Below, in pieces: positions 35,453 to 44,859 of a stretch of 64,000 nt of DNA (its first letter is position 1; each line of letters begins with the position of its first letter). Both the position numbers and the translations under genes were made by a program. A model generated the notes under the pieces. That model saw only the letters and a program-made list of their open reading frames with translations, was not told the origin of the DNA and searched no databases. Origin of the DNA: an uncultured Rhodobacterales bacterium (GTDB lineage: Bacteria > Pseudomonadota > Alphaproteobacteria > Rhodobacterales > Rhodobacteraceae); NCBI GenBank assembly GCA_903845215.1, contig CAIMWI010000085.1:1-64000 (forward strand). The letters are read 5' to 3'.

Positions 35453-36292
35453 CTATTTGAACTTGGCAATCATGTCCTTGATACCGGGGATCGTTTCGAT
35501 CTGGTCGGCATGTTCGGGCTGGAAATACTGCACCAAGGGGCGTTGGGTCAGCCCGCCCAAGACGGTAAAGTAATACATCTCATAGCCCGGCAGCACGCAG
35601 CACGGATGATAGCCCTTATCAATCGCCACGGTTGAACGGTCCATCAAATGATAGGCATCGCCCGATTTGCCCGCCTCGCGTTGCAGCATTTGCAGGCCAG
35701 AGCCGTGGGGGGGATTGAAGCGAAAGTTGTAAACCTCGTCATGGCGGGTTTCTAGGGGCAGGCGTTCGGTGTCGTGCTTGTGGCTGGGAAAGCCCGACCA
35801 GCCCCCTGTGCCCACCGTGTAAAGTTCTGACACCAGCAAACGGCCGACGGCGGAATGGTATTTCTGGCCCAGAATATGCTTGATCTTGCGGTGGGTTTTC
35901 GTCTCATCCGATCCATATTGCACGGGGTCGATATCGGCGGCGCGCACGGCAAAAGCGGGGCGGTAGTCGGCAAATTGGGCGCCGGCGATAAACACCTCGG
36001 CCTTGGCGGTGCAGGTGATCGTTGCAGGTGCGCCTGAGGGGACATAGATCCCCTCCGGCTCGCCATCCCAGACATGCGCATGGCGCTGGCCTATCCCCGT
36101 AAAGCTTTGGCCATCGGTGTTCACTGTCACTGTGCCCGTTGCGGGCACGATGCAGGTTTCATACCCCGCGACCTGCGAGGTAAAGCTTTCGCCCGCGTTC
36201 AGCGTGACGATGTTCAGATAAACCAAGGGCACCAAAGCGTGGTTGGCCCCGATGATAGCCTGATTGTGGTTGTCATGTGGGGCGATGTGCAT
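35453..36292 (-). CDS. iolB: 5-deoxy-glucuronate isomerase
   Basis: A 279-residue bicupin of the IolB family that converts 5-deoxy-glucuronate to 2-deoxy-5-keto-gluconate in inositol breakdown. Features are the C-terminal metal-binding cupin with FPSHKHDTERLPLETRHDEVYNFRF and the GYHPCC motif. The ATG at 36292 lies inside the end of iolC (20-bp overlap), and GTG/ATG alternatives upstream lack support. Family length is normal. Confidence 0.93.
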   Translation of the reverse strand: MHIAPHDNHNQAIIGANHALVPLVYLNIVTLNAGESFTSQVAGYETCIVPATGTVTVNTDGQSFTGIGQRHAHVWDGEPEGIYVPSGAPATITCTAKAEVFIAGAQFADYRPAFAVRAADIDPVQYGSDETKTHRKIKHILGQKYHSAVGRLLVSELYTVGTGGWSGFPSHKHDTERLPLETRHDEVYNFRFNPPHGSGLQMLQREAGKSGDAYHLMDRSTVAIDKGYHPCCVLPGYEMYYFTVLGGLTQRPLVQYFQPEHADQIETIPGIKDMIAKFK

Positions 36293-37244
36293 GGGTCTCT
36301 CCAACTTTGGCCAGAAAAGCGTCAAGGGTTGCGGTGTCGGGGCTGGCGGGGGCGCAGCCGATGCCCGCCACGATGATCGCGGCGGTGGCCGAACCGCGCC
36401 GCACGGCGGTTTCCAGCGTGTGGCCGCGCCCAAGGGCGGCCAAAAGCCCGCCCATAAAACCATCCCCCGCGCCCATGGGTTTAAGGGCAGTGACTGCGAA
36501 GATGCCGGTGTCAAAGCTGAAATCGGGGGTGAAGGTCACAGACCCCAAAGCGCCGCGTTTGTAGATGGCGATTTTGCCTGAACCCTGCGCCAAGGCGCGG
36601 GCAAAAGACTGGCCCGCGTCATACCCGCCTGCCATCAGGCCGAATTCGTCGTCATTGCCAATCACGATGTCGGCCAAATCTGCAGCTTTTTGATAAAAAC
36701 CTGCAGCTTGTGCAACCGAGGGCCAAGAATAAGCGCGGTGGTCGATATCCATCACAACCAAGGCCCCCGCCGCTTGCGCGGCAGAGATTGCAGCAAGGGT
36801 GGCACTGCGTGACGGCTCGCAGGCCAGAGCCGTGCCCGTTACCACCAAGGCCGCGATGCCCGCATAATCCACCGCCGCCACATCAGAGTCGCTGAGCGCG
36901 AAATCGGCAGCGCCGTTGCGGTACAGCACCGATTGCGTCTGGACAGGCACAGTTTCCACCACGGCCAGTGAGGTGCGCGCCTCTCCCGCCACGGGGCGGA
37001 TATGGGCGGTGTCGACCCCATACCGGTGCAACTCTGCCACGCAATAGCGGCCTACGGCATCGTCGGACACGCAGGTCAACAGCCCGGCTTGGGCCCCTTG
37101 CTTGGCCAGGGCCACCGCGATATTGCCCGCCGATCCGCCAATCGCCACGACATAACGCAACGCCTCTTCGATCTTGGTGCCGGGCGGGTCGGCGTAGAGG
37201 TCCATCCCCACACGGCCCAGCACGACAAAGCGGTTCAGCGCCAT
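36273..37244 (-). CDS. iolC: 5-dehydro-2-deoxygluconokinase
   Basis: A 323-residue PfkB-type sugar kinase phosphorylating 2-deoxy-5-keto-gluconate. RFVVLGRVGMDLYADPPGT, AIGGSAGNIAVALAKQG and the catalytic PMGAGDGFMGGLL (Asp as base) identify it. It is a stand-alone kinase; many alphaproteobacteria have IolC fused to a C-terminal DUF2090 aldolase-like domain, replaced here by the separate class II aldolase. A GTG at 37265 is an alternative start. It heads the minus-strand arm, 81 bp from the operator palindrome. Confidence 0.92.
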   Translation of the reverse strand: MALNRFVVLGRVGMDLYADPPGTKIEEALRYVVAIGGSAGNIAVALAKQGAQAGLLTCVSDDAVGRYCVAELHRYGVDTAHIRPVAGEARTSLAVVETVPVQTQSVLYRNGAADFALSDSDVAAVDYAGIAALVVTGTALACEPSRSATLAAISAAQAAGALVVMDIDHRAYSWPSVAQAAGFYQKAADLADIVIGNDDEFGLMAGGYDAGQSFARALAQGSGKIAIYKRGALGSVTFTPDFSFDTGIFAVTALKPMGAGDGFMGGLLAALGRGHTLETAVRRGSATAAIIVAGIGCAPASPDTATLDAFLAKVGETHAHRPT

Positions 37245-37324
37245 ACGTTTCCAAATCCGTTGCACGCCTGTTCCCCTGTCATCGAAAGCGGATTGACCTT
37301 ATCTTGGGCTTTAGGATAGCCATT

Positions 37325-37340
37325 TTGCAACCGGTTGCAA
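37325..37340. promoter_or_regulatory. LacI-type operator palindrome
   Basis: TTGCAACCGGTTGCAA is a perfect 16-bp palindrome with the central CG typical of LacI/GalR operators. It lies between divergent iolC (start 37244) and the dehydrogenase gene (start 37362), 21 bp ahead of the latter. The LacI-family gene at 40520-41530, which ends the cluster, is the obvious candidate regulator of both arms. Confidence 0.75.
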
Positions 37341-37361
37341 ACACCTTCAAGGACAGCCCCC

Positions 37362-38471
37362 ATGCGCGACATCGGAATTGGCATTGTGGGCGGCGGCTAT
37401 ATGGGCAAGGCGCATGCGGTGGCCATGGCAGCGGTGGGGGCTGTGTTCAACACCACCCTGCGGCCAAAGCTGGAAATGATCTGCGCCACATCGGATGCCA
37501 GTGCGCAAGCCTACCGCGCCGCATATGGCTTTGCCCGCGCCACGGGTGATTGGCGGGTGCTGGTCGATGACCCACGGGTTCAAGCAGTGGTGATCGCCTC
37601 ACCCCAAGACACCCACCGCGCCATTGCCGAGCGCGCCTTTGCCTTGGGCAAGCCGGTGCTGTGCGAAAAGCCACTGGGCGCAAGCCTTGAGGATGCTGTG
37701 GCGATGGTGGCCGCCGCCCAAGCCGCAGGGGTGGCCAATATGGTCGGCTTTAACTACATCCGCACCCCCGCCTCGGCCTATGCGCGCCAATTGGTGCAAT
37801 CCGGCGCAATCGGCGAAGTGATCTGGTTTCGCGGCGAGCATACCGAGGATTTTGACGCCGACGGCACCAGCCCCGCCAAATGGCGCAACTTCGGTGTGGC
37901 CAATGGCACGATGGGCGATCTGGCCCCGCATATGATCAATGCAGCCCTTGCCTTGGTCGGGCCGATTGCCAAGCTGACGGCCGACATCGGCACCGTCTAC
38001 CCCAACAGACCGGGGGCCGAGGGGCGGGAGGTTAATGACGACATCGGCCAGTTTTTGTGCCGCTTTGCCAATGGGGCGATGGGGCATTTAAGCTTTTCGC
38101 GCGTGGCATCGGGGCGCAAAATGGGCTATGCCTATGAAATCACAGGCACAAAGGGCGCGATCCGCTTTGACCAAGAAGATCAAAACGCTCTGTGGCTGTA
38201 CCAAGCCCAAGGCGATGCCGCGCAACGCGGCTTTATCAAAATCCTGACCGGCCCGCTGCACCCCGATTACCTGCCCTTTTGCCAAGGGCCGGGGCATGGC
38301 ACGGGCTATCAAGACCAGATCATCATCGAAGCGCGCGATTTTCTGCGCGCGATTGAAACCGCAACCCCCGTCTGGCCGACCTTTGCCGACGGGTTGGAAG
38401 TGTCGCGCATCATCGCCGCAGCCCGCCATTCCGCGGCTTCCGGCGCTTGGGTCAACTTGGAGGCAACATGA
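37362..38471 (+). CDS. Gfo/Idh/MocA oxidoreductase (inositol dehydrogenase-like)
   Basis: A 369-residue NAD(P)-dependent sugar or inositol dehydrogenase. The Rossmann motif GIVGGGYMGKAHA (6-18) and the catalytic-site lysine in LCEKPLG are present, followed by the beta-sheet substrate domain. Its place in a cluster with iolB and iolC suggests oxidation of an inositol isomer to an inosose. Its stop overlaps the next gene's start by four bases (ATGA). It begins 21 bp after the LacI-type palindrome, so the repressor would sit at its promoter. Confidence 0.87.
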   Translation: MRDIGIGIVGGGYMGKAHAVAMAAVGAVFNTTLRPKLEMICATSDASAQAYRAAYGFARATGDWRVLVDDPRVQAVVIASPQDTHRAIAERAFALGKPVLCEKPLGASLEDAVAMVAAAQAAGVANMVGFNYIRTPASAYARQLVQSGAIGEVIWFRGEHTEDFDADGTSPAKWRNFGVANGTMGDLAPHMINAALALVGPIAKLTADIGTVYPNRPGAEGREVNDDIGQFLCRFANGAMGHLSFSRVASGRKMGYAYEITGTKGAIRFDQEDQNALWLYQAQGDAAQRGFIKILTGPLHPDYLPFCQGPGHGTGYQDQIIIEARDFLRAIETATPVWPTFADGLEVSRIIAAARHSAASGAWVNLEAT

Positions 38472-39352
38472 TCCGCATCGGCAATGCGCCCTGTTCTTGG
38501 GGCGTGGAATTCGCAGACGACCCCCGCAACCCCAGCTGGCGCAAGGTGCTGTCAGACTGTGCGGCGGCGGGGTATAAGGGCATCGAACTGGGCCCCGTGG
38601 GCTTTATGCCCGAAGATCCCGCCATTCTGGCTGATGGCTTGGCCGAAAACGATCTGACGCTGATCGGCGGTGTGGTCTTTCGCCCGTTTCACGATGCGGC
38701 CAAGTGGGACGATGTCTGGGACGGTGCCACGCGCACCTGCAAGGCGCTGGTGGCACATGGGGCCAAACATCTGGTGCTGATCGATTCCATCTCGCCCCGC
38801 CGCGCCCCCACCGCTGGCCGCGCCGGTGAGGCCGAGCAGATGGAGACCCCCGAATGGAACGCCTTTGGCGACCGCATCCGAACGGTGGCCAAGCTGGGCG
38901 TCGATCACGGGCTGACGGTGTCCATCCACGCCCATGCGGCGGGGTTCATCGACTTTGAACCCGAACTGGAACGGCTGTTGGACGAAACCGACGAAGACTT
39001 GCTGAAAATCTGCTTTGATACAGGCCATCATTCCTATGCAGGTTTTGACCCCGTGGCCTTTATGCGCCGCCATATCGGGCGGATTTCCTATATGCATTTC
39101 AAAGACATTGACCCCGTGGTTAAGGCCCGTGCCGTGGCCAGCCGGATGGGGTTTTATGATGCAACGGGGCAGGGGATTTTCTGCAATCTGGGCAAAGGCG
39201 ATGTCGATTTCGCCGCCGTGCGTCAAGTGCTGCTGGATGCCAAGTTTGAAGGCTGGTGCACCGTGGAACAAGACTGTGATCCGGCGGGCACCACCTCGCC
39301 TCTTGACGATGCGCGGGCGAACAGGGCCTATCTGGCGGCGAACGGGTTTTAA
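38468..39352 (+). CDS. IolE-like sugar isomerase/dehydratase (AP endonuclease-2 TIM barrel)
   Basis: A 294-residue TIM-barrel protein. The opening IRIGNAPCSWGVEFADDPRNP and GYKGIELGPVGFMP resemble inosose dehydratase IolE. Metal ligands are plausible in SIHAHAAG, CFDTGHHSYAG, MHFKDID and WCTVEQD. It likely dehydrates an inosose or isomerises a keto-sugar. GGAGG precedes the ATG, and it is translationally coupled to the upstream dehydrogenase. Confidence 0.82.
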   Translation: MIRIGNAPCSWGVEFADDPRNPSWRKVLSDCAAAGYKGIELGPVGFMPEDPAILADGLAENDLTLIGGVVFRPFHDAAKWDDVWDGATRTCKALVAHGAKHLVLIDSISPRRAPTAGRAGEAEQMETPEWNAFGDRIRTVAKLGVDHGLTVSIHAHAAGFIDFEPELERLLDETDEDLLKICFDTGHHSYAGFDPVAFMRRHIGRISYMHFKDIDPVVKARAVASRMGFYDATGQGIFCNLGKGDVDFAAVRQVLLDAKFEGWCTVEQDCDPAGTTSPLDDARANRAYLAANGF

Positions 39353-39366
39353 CGGGGGGCGATGCG

Positions 39367-40523
39367 ATGACACGGTTGAATTGGGGCATGATCGGCGGTG
39401 GCGATGGCAGCCAGATCGGGCCAGCCCACCGCTTGGCAGCAGGGTTAGACGGGCTTTATACCTTTGCCGCAGGGGCCTTAGATCATAACCCCGCCGCAGG
39501 CCGCGCCTTTGGCCAGCGCTTGGGGCTGGCCGCAGACCGCGCTTACGGCGATTGGCGCGAGATGCTAGAGGGAGAGCGCAACCGCCCCGACCGCGTTGAT
39601 CTGGTCACCGTGGCCACGCCAAATGCCACGCATTACGAAATCACCAAGGCCTTTCTCGCCGCGGCTTTCACGTCTTGTGCGAAAAACCCCTGACCGTGAC
39701 TGAGGACGAGGCCGCCGATCTGGTCAACACCGCCCATGCGGCGGGCCGGATTTGTGCGGTGAACTATGGCTACACGGGCTATGCGTTGGTGCGGCATATG
39801 CGCGCCATGGTGGCGCGGGGCGATATTGGCAAGGTGCGGCTGGTCGTGGCCGAATTTGCCCACGGTCACCACGCCAACGCCGCCGATGCCAATAACCCGC
39901 GCGTGCGCTGGCGCTATGATCCGGCACAGGCCGGTGTGTCGGCCCAATTTGCCGACTGCGGCATTCATGCGCTGCATATGGCCAGCTTTGTGACGGGCCA
40001 AGAGGTCGCCAAACTGTCAGCGGACTTTGCCTCCTGTCTGCCCGAACGCGTGTTGGAAGATGACGCCATGGTCAATTTCCGCATGGACGGCGGGGCCGTG
40101 GGGCGTCTTTGGACATCTTCGGTCGCGATCGGGCGGCAGCATGGGTTGACCATTCAGGTCTTTGGCGAAACCGGCGGGCTGCGCTGGGCGCAAGAGCAGC
40201 CCAACCAGTTGCACTATATGCCGCTGGGCCAGCGCTTGCAGATCATCGAGCGTGGCGAGGGCAACCTGTCGCCCGAAGCCGACCGCGCCAGCCGTGTGAC
40301 CGTGGGCCATGCCGAGGGCATGCCCTTGGCCTTTGGCAACATCTACCGCGACTTGGCCGAAGGCATCATGGCCGCGCGCGACGGGCGCAAGGCCGATCCG
40401 GCGATTGACCTGTACCCAAGGGTCGAAGACGGCTTGCGTTCTATCGCTGCGATCCATGCGGCGGTGGCCTCGGCGGGGCAAGCGGGGGCTTGGGTAGACG
40501 CCCGCCCCAAGATGTTCCGCTAG
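39367..40523 (+). pseudogene. Gfo/Idh/MocA oxidoreductase, interrupted by a frameshift
   Basis: One dehydrogenase gene is read in two frames. The first part (39367-39693) has the Rossmann start NWGMIGGGDGSQIGPAH and runs to ITKAFLAA before going out of frame. The second part continues from LCEKPLTVTEDEA, the catalytic-lysine motif, to the natural end at 40523. Restoring one G in the GG at 39663-39664 would give FLAAGFHVLCEKP, exactly what the family shows. It is therefore a recent single-base deletion in a G run, or a sequencing error. Intact, the protein would be about 385 residues, a second inositol-type dehydrogenase. Confidence 0.85.
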
Positions 40524-41530
40524 GGCAGGGGGCGCAGCGTTCCTCTGTCGACGATATGGCAGGGGAACAGGCGCGTTTGCGGCGCGCGGTCGGGATCGGC
40601 GAAGCGGTCCTGCATCAGGTCCATCGCACCGCGCACGATGGCGTCAAAGGGTTGGTGAATGGTGGTCAGGTTGATATTGGCCCAAGCGGCCATGGCCATG
40701 TCATTCAGCCCGATCAGGCCCAGATCGTCGGGCACCCTTAGCCCCGCCGCTTGGGCCGCTGACAAGGCGCCGATGGTCAACACATCATCGGCGCAAAAAT
40801 AAGCCTCTGCCCTTGGGCCAGATAAAAGGCGCGCCATCTCACCCCGCCCCGCCTCGAAGCTATAGGCCCCCGCAAAGCTGTGGCTGACCACCCCGCCCAA
40901 GGCCTGCGCTGCAGCCGCAAACCCTGCCAAGCGGTCTTGCGTGGTGGATGCCTGCTTTGGCCCGCCCATAAAGCCCACATGCCGATAGCCCCGCGCCATC
41001 AGCGTTTGTGCGGCCATTTCGCCGGCCGCCACATTGTCGATGCCCACCACATCGGTCTGTCCTGTTGGCCTGCCAAAGGCATGCACCACCGCCACGCCGG
41101 CATCGCGAAAGGCGCTGGCAAAACCTTGGGGCAGGTGGGATGTGGCCACAATGACGCCTTCGACCGAATACTGCCGCAGCAGTTGCACCGAGCGGACCGG
41201 ATCGGTTTCGTCCGATAAATTCACCAGCAAAGGCCGCAAGCCGCGATCTTGCAAGCCCTTGGTCAGCAGGTCAAATATCTGCAAAAACACCGGATTGTGA
41301 AAGTTGTTCGACACCAGCCCCACCAGCTGCGTTTTGCGCGTGGTCAGGCTGCGGGCCAAAAGGTTGGGGCTGTAGCCCAGATCGCGGGCAGCCGCCTCGA
41401 CCCGCGCGCGCATTTTGGCCGAGACGGAAGCGCCATCCGTAAAGGTCCGTGACACCGCCGCCCGCGACACGCCGGCCCTTTGCGCCACATCTGACAGGGT
41501 TATCCCCAAAGCAGGCTTGGCCCCCCTCAT
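40520..41530 (-). CDS. LacI family transcriptional regulator
   Basis: A 336-residue repressor with an N-terminal LacI helix-turn-helix (TLSDVAQRAGVSRAAVSRTF, about residues 11-30), hinge helix SPNLLARSLTT, and a periplasmic-binding-like effector domain. It converges on the frameshifted dehydrogenase (stops overlap by four bases) and probably binds the palindrome at 37325 to control the inositol-type genes. The ATG at 41530 overlaps the stop of a small upstream open frame. Confidence 0.9.
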   Translation of the reverse strand: MRGAKPALGITLSDVAQRAGVSRAAVSRTFTDGASVSAKMRARVEAAARDLGYSPNLLARSLTTRKTQLVGLVSNNFHNPVFLQIFDLLTKGLQDRGLRPLLVNLSDETDPVRSVQLLRQYSVEGVIVATSHLPQGFASAFRDAGVAVVHAFGRPTGQTDVVGIDNVAAGEMAAQTLMARGYRHVGFMGGPKQASTTQDRLAGFAAAAQALGGVVSHSFAGAYSFEAGRGEMARLLSGPRAEAYFCADDVLTIGALSAAQAAGLRVPDDLGLIGLNDMAMAAWANINLTTIHQPFDAIVRGAMDLMQDRFADPDRAPQTRLFPCHIVDRGTLRPLP

Positions 41531-41847
41531 GCCGCGATCAAATGCTGCATGCCTTGCCCCAGCAAATATGCCGCCCATGCGCCGATCTTGGGCTTTTTTT
41601 CCCTTAGCTTTTGAGGACGCTGCACCAGTGATGACGTTCGGGCGGAAATGGTTGCAAGATAGGTTCCGCCATTTTCGCGCGTGATCCAGCCGTCCTGCCT
41701 TGTGCGGTGCGAATCTTGTCGGACCTTGGCCTTTGACACCTCAAAGCCGCGCAAACGCCCAAAGTGGGCTTTCTGGATCCATGCCAACGTCCGAAATCGG
41801 CGGGGTTCGACCGAAAGGCCAGTGATAGGGTCCGAGGGCGGGTTCAC
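41527..41847 (-). CDS. hypothetical small protein
   Basis: A 106-residue open frame starting GTG at 41847 with AGGA about eight bases upstream and ending in an ATGA overlap with the LacI gene. The basic, Arg/Lys-rich sequence (EPRRFRTLAWIQKAHFGRLRG, then TRENGGTYLATI) has no family I recognise. The plus strand is also open here (41681-41992), so coding status is uncertain; the ribosome-binding site and overlap with lacI are the only positive signs. Confidence 0.35.
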   Translation of the reverse strand: MNPPSDPITGLSVEPRRFRTLAWIQKAHFGRLRGFEVSKAKVRQDSHRTRQDGWITRENGGTYLATISARTSSLVQRPQKLREKKPKIGAWAAYLLGQGMQHLIAA

Positions 41848-42100
41848 GGCTTATCCTGCTGTTTTGCCAAGCATAGCACCGAGCGTTTCGATTGCAAACG
41901 AAGGTGTTCGGCGCAACGTGATGCTGCAGGACAAGATACCGCTTGAACGGTCGCTGGCCCTGGCGTCATTGATTGGATCCCAGCAGGGGTAAAAAACAGC
42001 GCAATTTGGCCCAACTGCGGGTGCCCACTTTGCCTTGCCCCCGAATCTTTGTAGGGTCTGCACGAAGGGCCAAGGATGGGCCAAAAAGTAGGGCAAGCAG

Positions 42101-42478
42101 ATGATTTACGAATACTGGGTCGTCCCCGCGCCGCGCAAAGGCGAAAAGGCACGTGGGCTGAAGTCGTCGGAAGAGCGGTTTGCCTATGCTTTAACAACCC
42201 TTTTGACAGACATGGGCGCGCAGGGCTGGGAATATCAACGCGCGGATGCCTTGCCTTGCGATGAACGCAGCGGACTGACCGGCACGAAAACCACCTTTCA
42301 CAATGTGTTGGTGTTTCGCCGCGCGTTGGAACAGCGGGACGATCAGCGTGAAAGCAAAAAGGCTGCTGGCCAGACGATGGCTTTTGCAGCCTCTGCACCC
42401 GCAGCGCCCAGTTTGGGGGCGGCGGTGCAACCTTTGGGGTCTGCCCCTGCGCTTGGGCCAGCAACGTCCGACGATTAA
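42101..42478 (+). CDS. DUF4177-like protein
   Basis: A 125-residue cytosolic protein whose first 75 residues (YEYWVVPAPRKGEKARG, GAQGWEYQRAD, TFHNVLVFRR) resemble the DUF4177 family, in which a conserved G-W-E/L pattern lies in a small beta-rich fold. The tail is low-complexity Ala/Pro. Function is unknown. AGGGCAAG precedes the ATG, and it converges on the aminotransferase gene with overlapping stops. Confidence 0.75.
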   Translation: MIYEYWVVPAPRKGEKARGLKSSEERFAYALTTLLTDMGAQGWEYQRADALPCDERSGLTGTKTTFHNVLVFRRALEQRDDQRESKKAAGQTMAFAASAPAAPSLGAAVQPLGSAPALGPATSDD

Positions 42479-43584
42479 GGCCGCGACGTGTCGGCAAGGG
42501 CCAAGGGCAGGGCTTGGGCAAAGGCAGCATAGGCGGCTTCATCCCCAAGACTGACGCGGATGCACCGGTCTAGGGGGGCCACGCCTGGCATACGCACAAA
42601 GATGCCGCGCGCGATCAGCGCCCGCAAAAGGGCGCGGGCATAGGGGCCGCCGTGGCCGCAATCCATCGTGACAAAGTTTGTGGCCGACGGCAATGGGCGC
42701 AAGCCGTTGTCCAGCGCAATCTGGCCCAATCGGTGCCGCCCCTCTATGGCCCAGCGGCGCACAGCGTTCAGATGCGCTGTGTCTGCCAAAGCTGCTATGC
42801 CGCCAGCTTGGGCAATGCGCCCAACGCCGAAATGGTTGCGCACCTTGTCAAAGGCTAAGGCCAGTTCAGGCGCGGCCAGCGCATATCCCAGTCGCAGGCC
42901 CGCCATGCCGTGCGCCTTCGAAAAGGTGCGAAAGCGGATCACACGCGGGTCGTCTGCATCCACCACAGCCTCGGTGCCGTCGGGGGCCAATTCCACATAG
43001 GCCTCATCCAGTGCCAAAAGGCACCCTGCGGGCAGGCCCTGGATCAGGGCTGCAATCGTAGAGGCGGGGTGGTGGCTGCCCATCGGATTGTCGGGATTGG
43101 CAAGGTAGATCAGCTTGGCCCGATGGGCATGGGCTGCCGCCAATAGGGCATCGGGGTCTTCGTAATCGCCCTTGTAAGGCACGCGCATAATCTCGCCGCC
43201 AAAGCCCGTCACATGAAAGTTAAAGGTTGGATAGGCCCCCGCCGATGTCACCACACGGTCGCCTGCCTGTATCATCAGCCGCACCAGCAAGCCCAGCAAG
43301 CCGTCAATCCCCTCGCCCACCACCACATGGGCGGGCGCAACGGCGTGATGGGCGGCGATGGCGGCTTTCAGGTCATGACATTCGGGGTCGCCGTACATCC
43401 ACACCTCATCCGCCGCTTGGCGCATGGCGGCCACGGCGTGCATCGAGGGGCCAAACAGGTTCTCATTCGCCCCCATCCGTGCGGCAAAGGGGCGGCCACG
43501 GGCGCGTATCATCGCCTCGGGGCCAACAAACGGAACGGTCGAGGGCAGGCTTTGCGCCAATGGCGTTAATATTGCAGATGTCAT
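42475..43584 (-). CDS. histidinol-phosphate aminotransferase-like enzyme
   Basis: A 369-residue fold-type I PLP aminotransferase of the HisC group. GANENLFGPS near the N-terminus, NPDNPMGS (161-170 region), Asp193, and the Schiff-base Lys223 in FRTFSKAHGMAGLRLGY are intact. It may use histidinol phosphate or aromatic amino acids; no other his genes are nearby, so a secondary HisC-like or aromatic aminotransferase is possible. Confidence 0.85.
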   Translation of the reverse strand: MTSAILTPLAQSLPSTVPFVGPEAMIRARGRPFAARMGANENLFGPSMHAVAAMRQAADEVWMYGDPECHDLKAAIAAHHAVAPAHVVVGEGIDGLLGLLVRLMIQAGDRVVTSAGAYPTFNFHVTGFGGEIMRVPYKGDYEDPDALLAAAHAHRAKLIYLANPDNPMGSHHPASTIAALIQGLPAGCLLALDEAYVELAPDGTEAVVDADDPRVIRFRTFSKAHGMAGLRLGYALAAPELALAFDKVRNHFGVGRIAQAGGIAALADTAHLNAVRRWAIEGRHRLGQIALDNGLRPLPSATNFVTMDCGHGGPYARALLRALIARGIFVRMPGVAPLDRCIRVSLGDEAAYAAFAQALPLALADTSRP

Positions 43585-43657
43585 GGGACAAAAGAAACGT
43601 GAAAGCCGCCAAATGGCAAGGGCCACCGCGCAGAAATTGCCCCTATGGGCCCCTGCC

Positions 43658-44155
43658 TTAATGCGCCGCGCCGCGCAGCATCTTTAAGACATTCCACTCG
43701 CGGTAGACCAAGACGATCATGATCGTATCCAAGAAGGACAGGGCAAGGAAAGTGTAAGAGCCATGGGTGATAAACTCGGTGGCTTGATAAATCACAAAGC
43801 CCCCAAGCAAGATCATCGCCCCCGGATAGGCCCAAAGGATGCGTCGGGCCAGCATGATGACCATGGTGAATTTCACCGCCCCATGGGCCAGCAGATAAAA
43901 CGCATAAAAATGCTGCACTTGAATGGGAAAGATATCCGTCAAATGCTGCACCCAAAGCGCCATATCGGCCGTGGGTTGCTGTGTCAGATCGTGCCGTGTC
44001 AGCCATGTCACAAAAGAGATGATCGACCTGTTTGGCGTCAGCAACAGACCCAATCCGCCAAGGCTTTCTGCCGCGGCAAACAGGCCTTTTAGGATCAAGC
44101 TTGCCTCAAACAACCAGTGCAGCCAAATGCCAAGCCGACTGGCTGGGTTGATCAT
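43658..44155 (-). CDS. DUF2127 membrane protein
   Basis: A 165-residue integral membrane protein with about four helices. WLHWLFEASLILKGLFAAAES at the start, HFYAFYLLAHGAVKF in the middle and YREWNVLK at the end fit the DUF2127 family. AAGGA precedes the ATG at 44155. It follows gpt by 10 bp and may be cotranscribed with it. Function unknown. Confidence 0.8.
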   Translation of the reverse strand: MINPASRLGIWLHWLFEASLILKGLFAAAESLGGLGLLLTPNRSIISFVTWLTRHDLTQQPTADMALWVQHLTDIFPIQVQHFYAFYLLAHGAVKFTMVIMLARRILWAYPGAMILLGGFVIYQATEFITHGSYTFLALSFLDTIMIVLVYREWNVLKMLRGAAH

Positions 44156-44165
44156 AATCTCATCC

Positions 44166-44672
44166 TTAATCCTGCCCGCGGAAGGGCTGGACATATTGCA
44201 GCGCCATGTCCCAAGGGAAGAATATCCACGTATCTTGTGACACTTCCGTGATATAGCTGTCGACCATGGGCTTGCCCGAGGGCTTGGCGTAAACAGTGGC
44301 AAAATGCGCCTTGGGATAAAGGCGGCGCACCAACTCAAGCGTTTTGCCGGTATCGACCAGATCGTCGACCACCAAGATCCCCGTGCCATCGCCCATCAGA
44401 TCCGCTTGGGGAGATTTTGTGACAATGGCCTCGGCAGCTTGGGCTTGATGGCTGTAGCTTTTCACGCTGATTGTATCGACCACGCGAATGTCCAACTCGC
44501 GTGCTACGATCATGGCTGGCACAAGACCGCCCCGCGTGATGCCGACCACGGCGCGCCATGCGCCACCGTCGGGCCCCTTGCCATCCAAGCGCCACGCAAG
44601 GGCACGGGCATCGCGGTGGATTTGGTCCCAGCTGACGTGGAAGCCTTTTTCATGCGGCAATCGGTCGATCAT
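44166..44672 (-). CDS. gpt: xanthine-guanine phosphoribosyltransferase
   Basis: A 168-residue purine-salvage enzyme joining xanthine or guanine to PRPP. The PRPP loop [13 protein letters not shown] and the early [10 protein letters not shown] loop are intact, and WIFFPWD near the end is the base-binding region. Length fits the family. Confidence 0.94.
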   Translation of the reverse strand: MIDRLPHEKGFHVSWDQIHRDARALAWRLDGKGPDGGAWRAVVGITRGGLVPAMIVARELDIRVVDTISVKSYSHQAQAAEAIVTKSPQADLMGDGTGILVVDDLVDTGKTLELVRRLYPKAHFATVYAKPSGKPMVDSYITEVSQDTWIFFPWDMALQYVQPFRGQD

Positions 44673-44859
44673 GCTATCCTCGGAACACGGCGCTCTTCAG
44701 GCTATGCTGGCCTGTTGGCCCGCCATAGGGGTGTGTTGACATCGTTACAGGCCCCAAGGGGCCGTTGGAAAGAGCGTTTTTGCTTGGCAAAGGGGCCGCT
44801 GTGAGAACAGAGGCGCGCCGTCGGGGGCGCATCTTCAAGCCTTTGCGAACTTATGCGGG

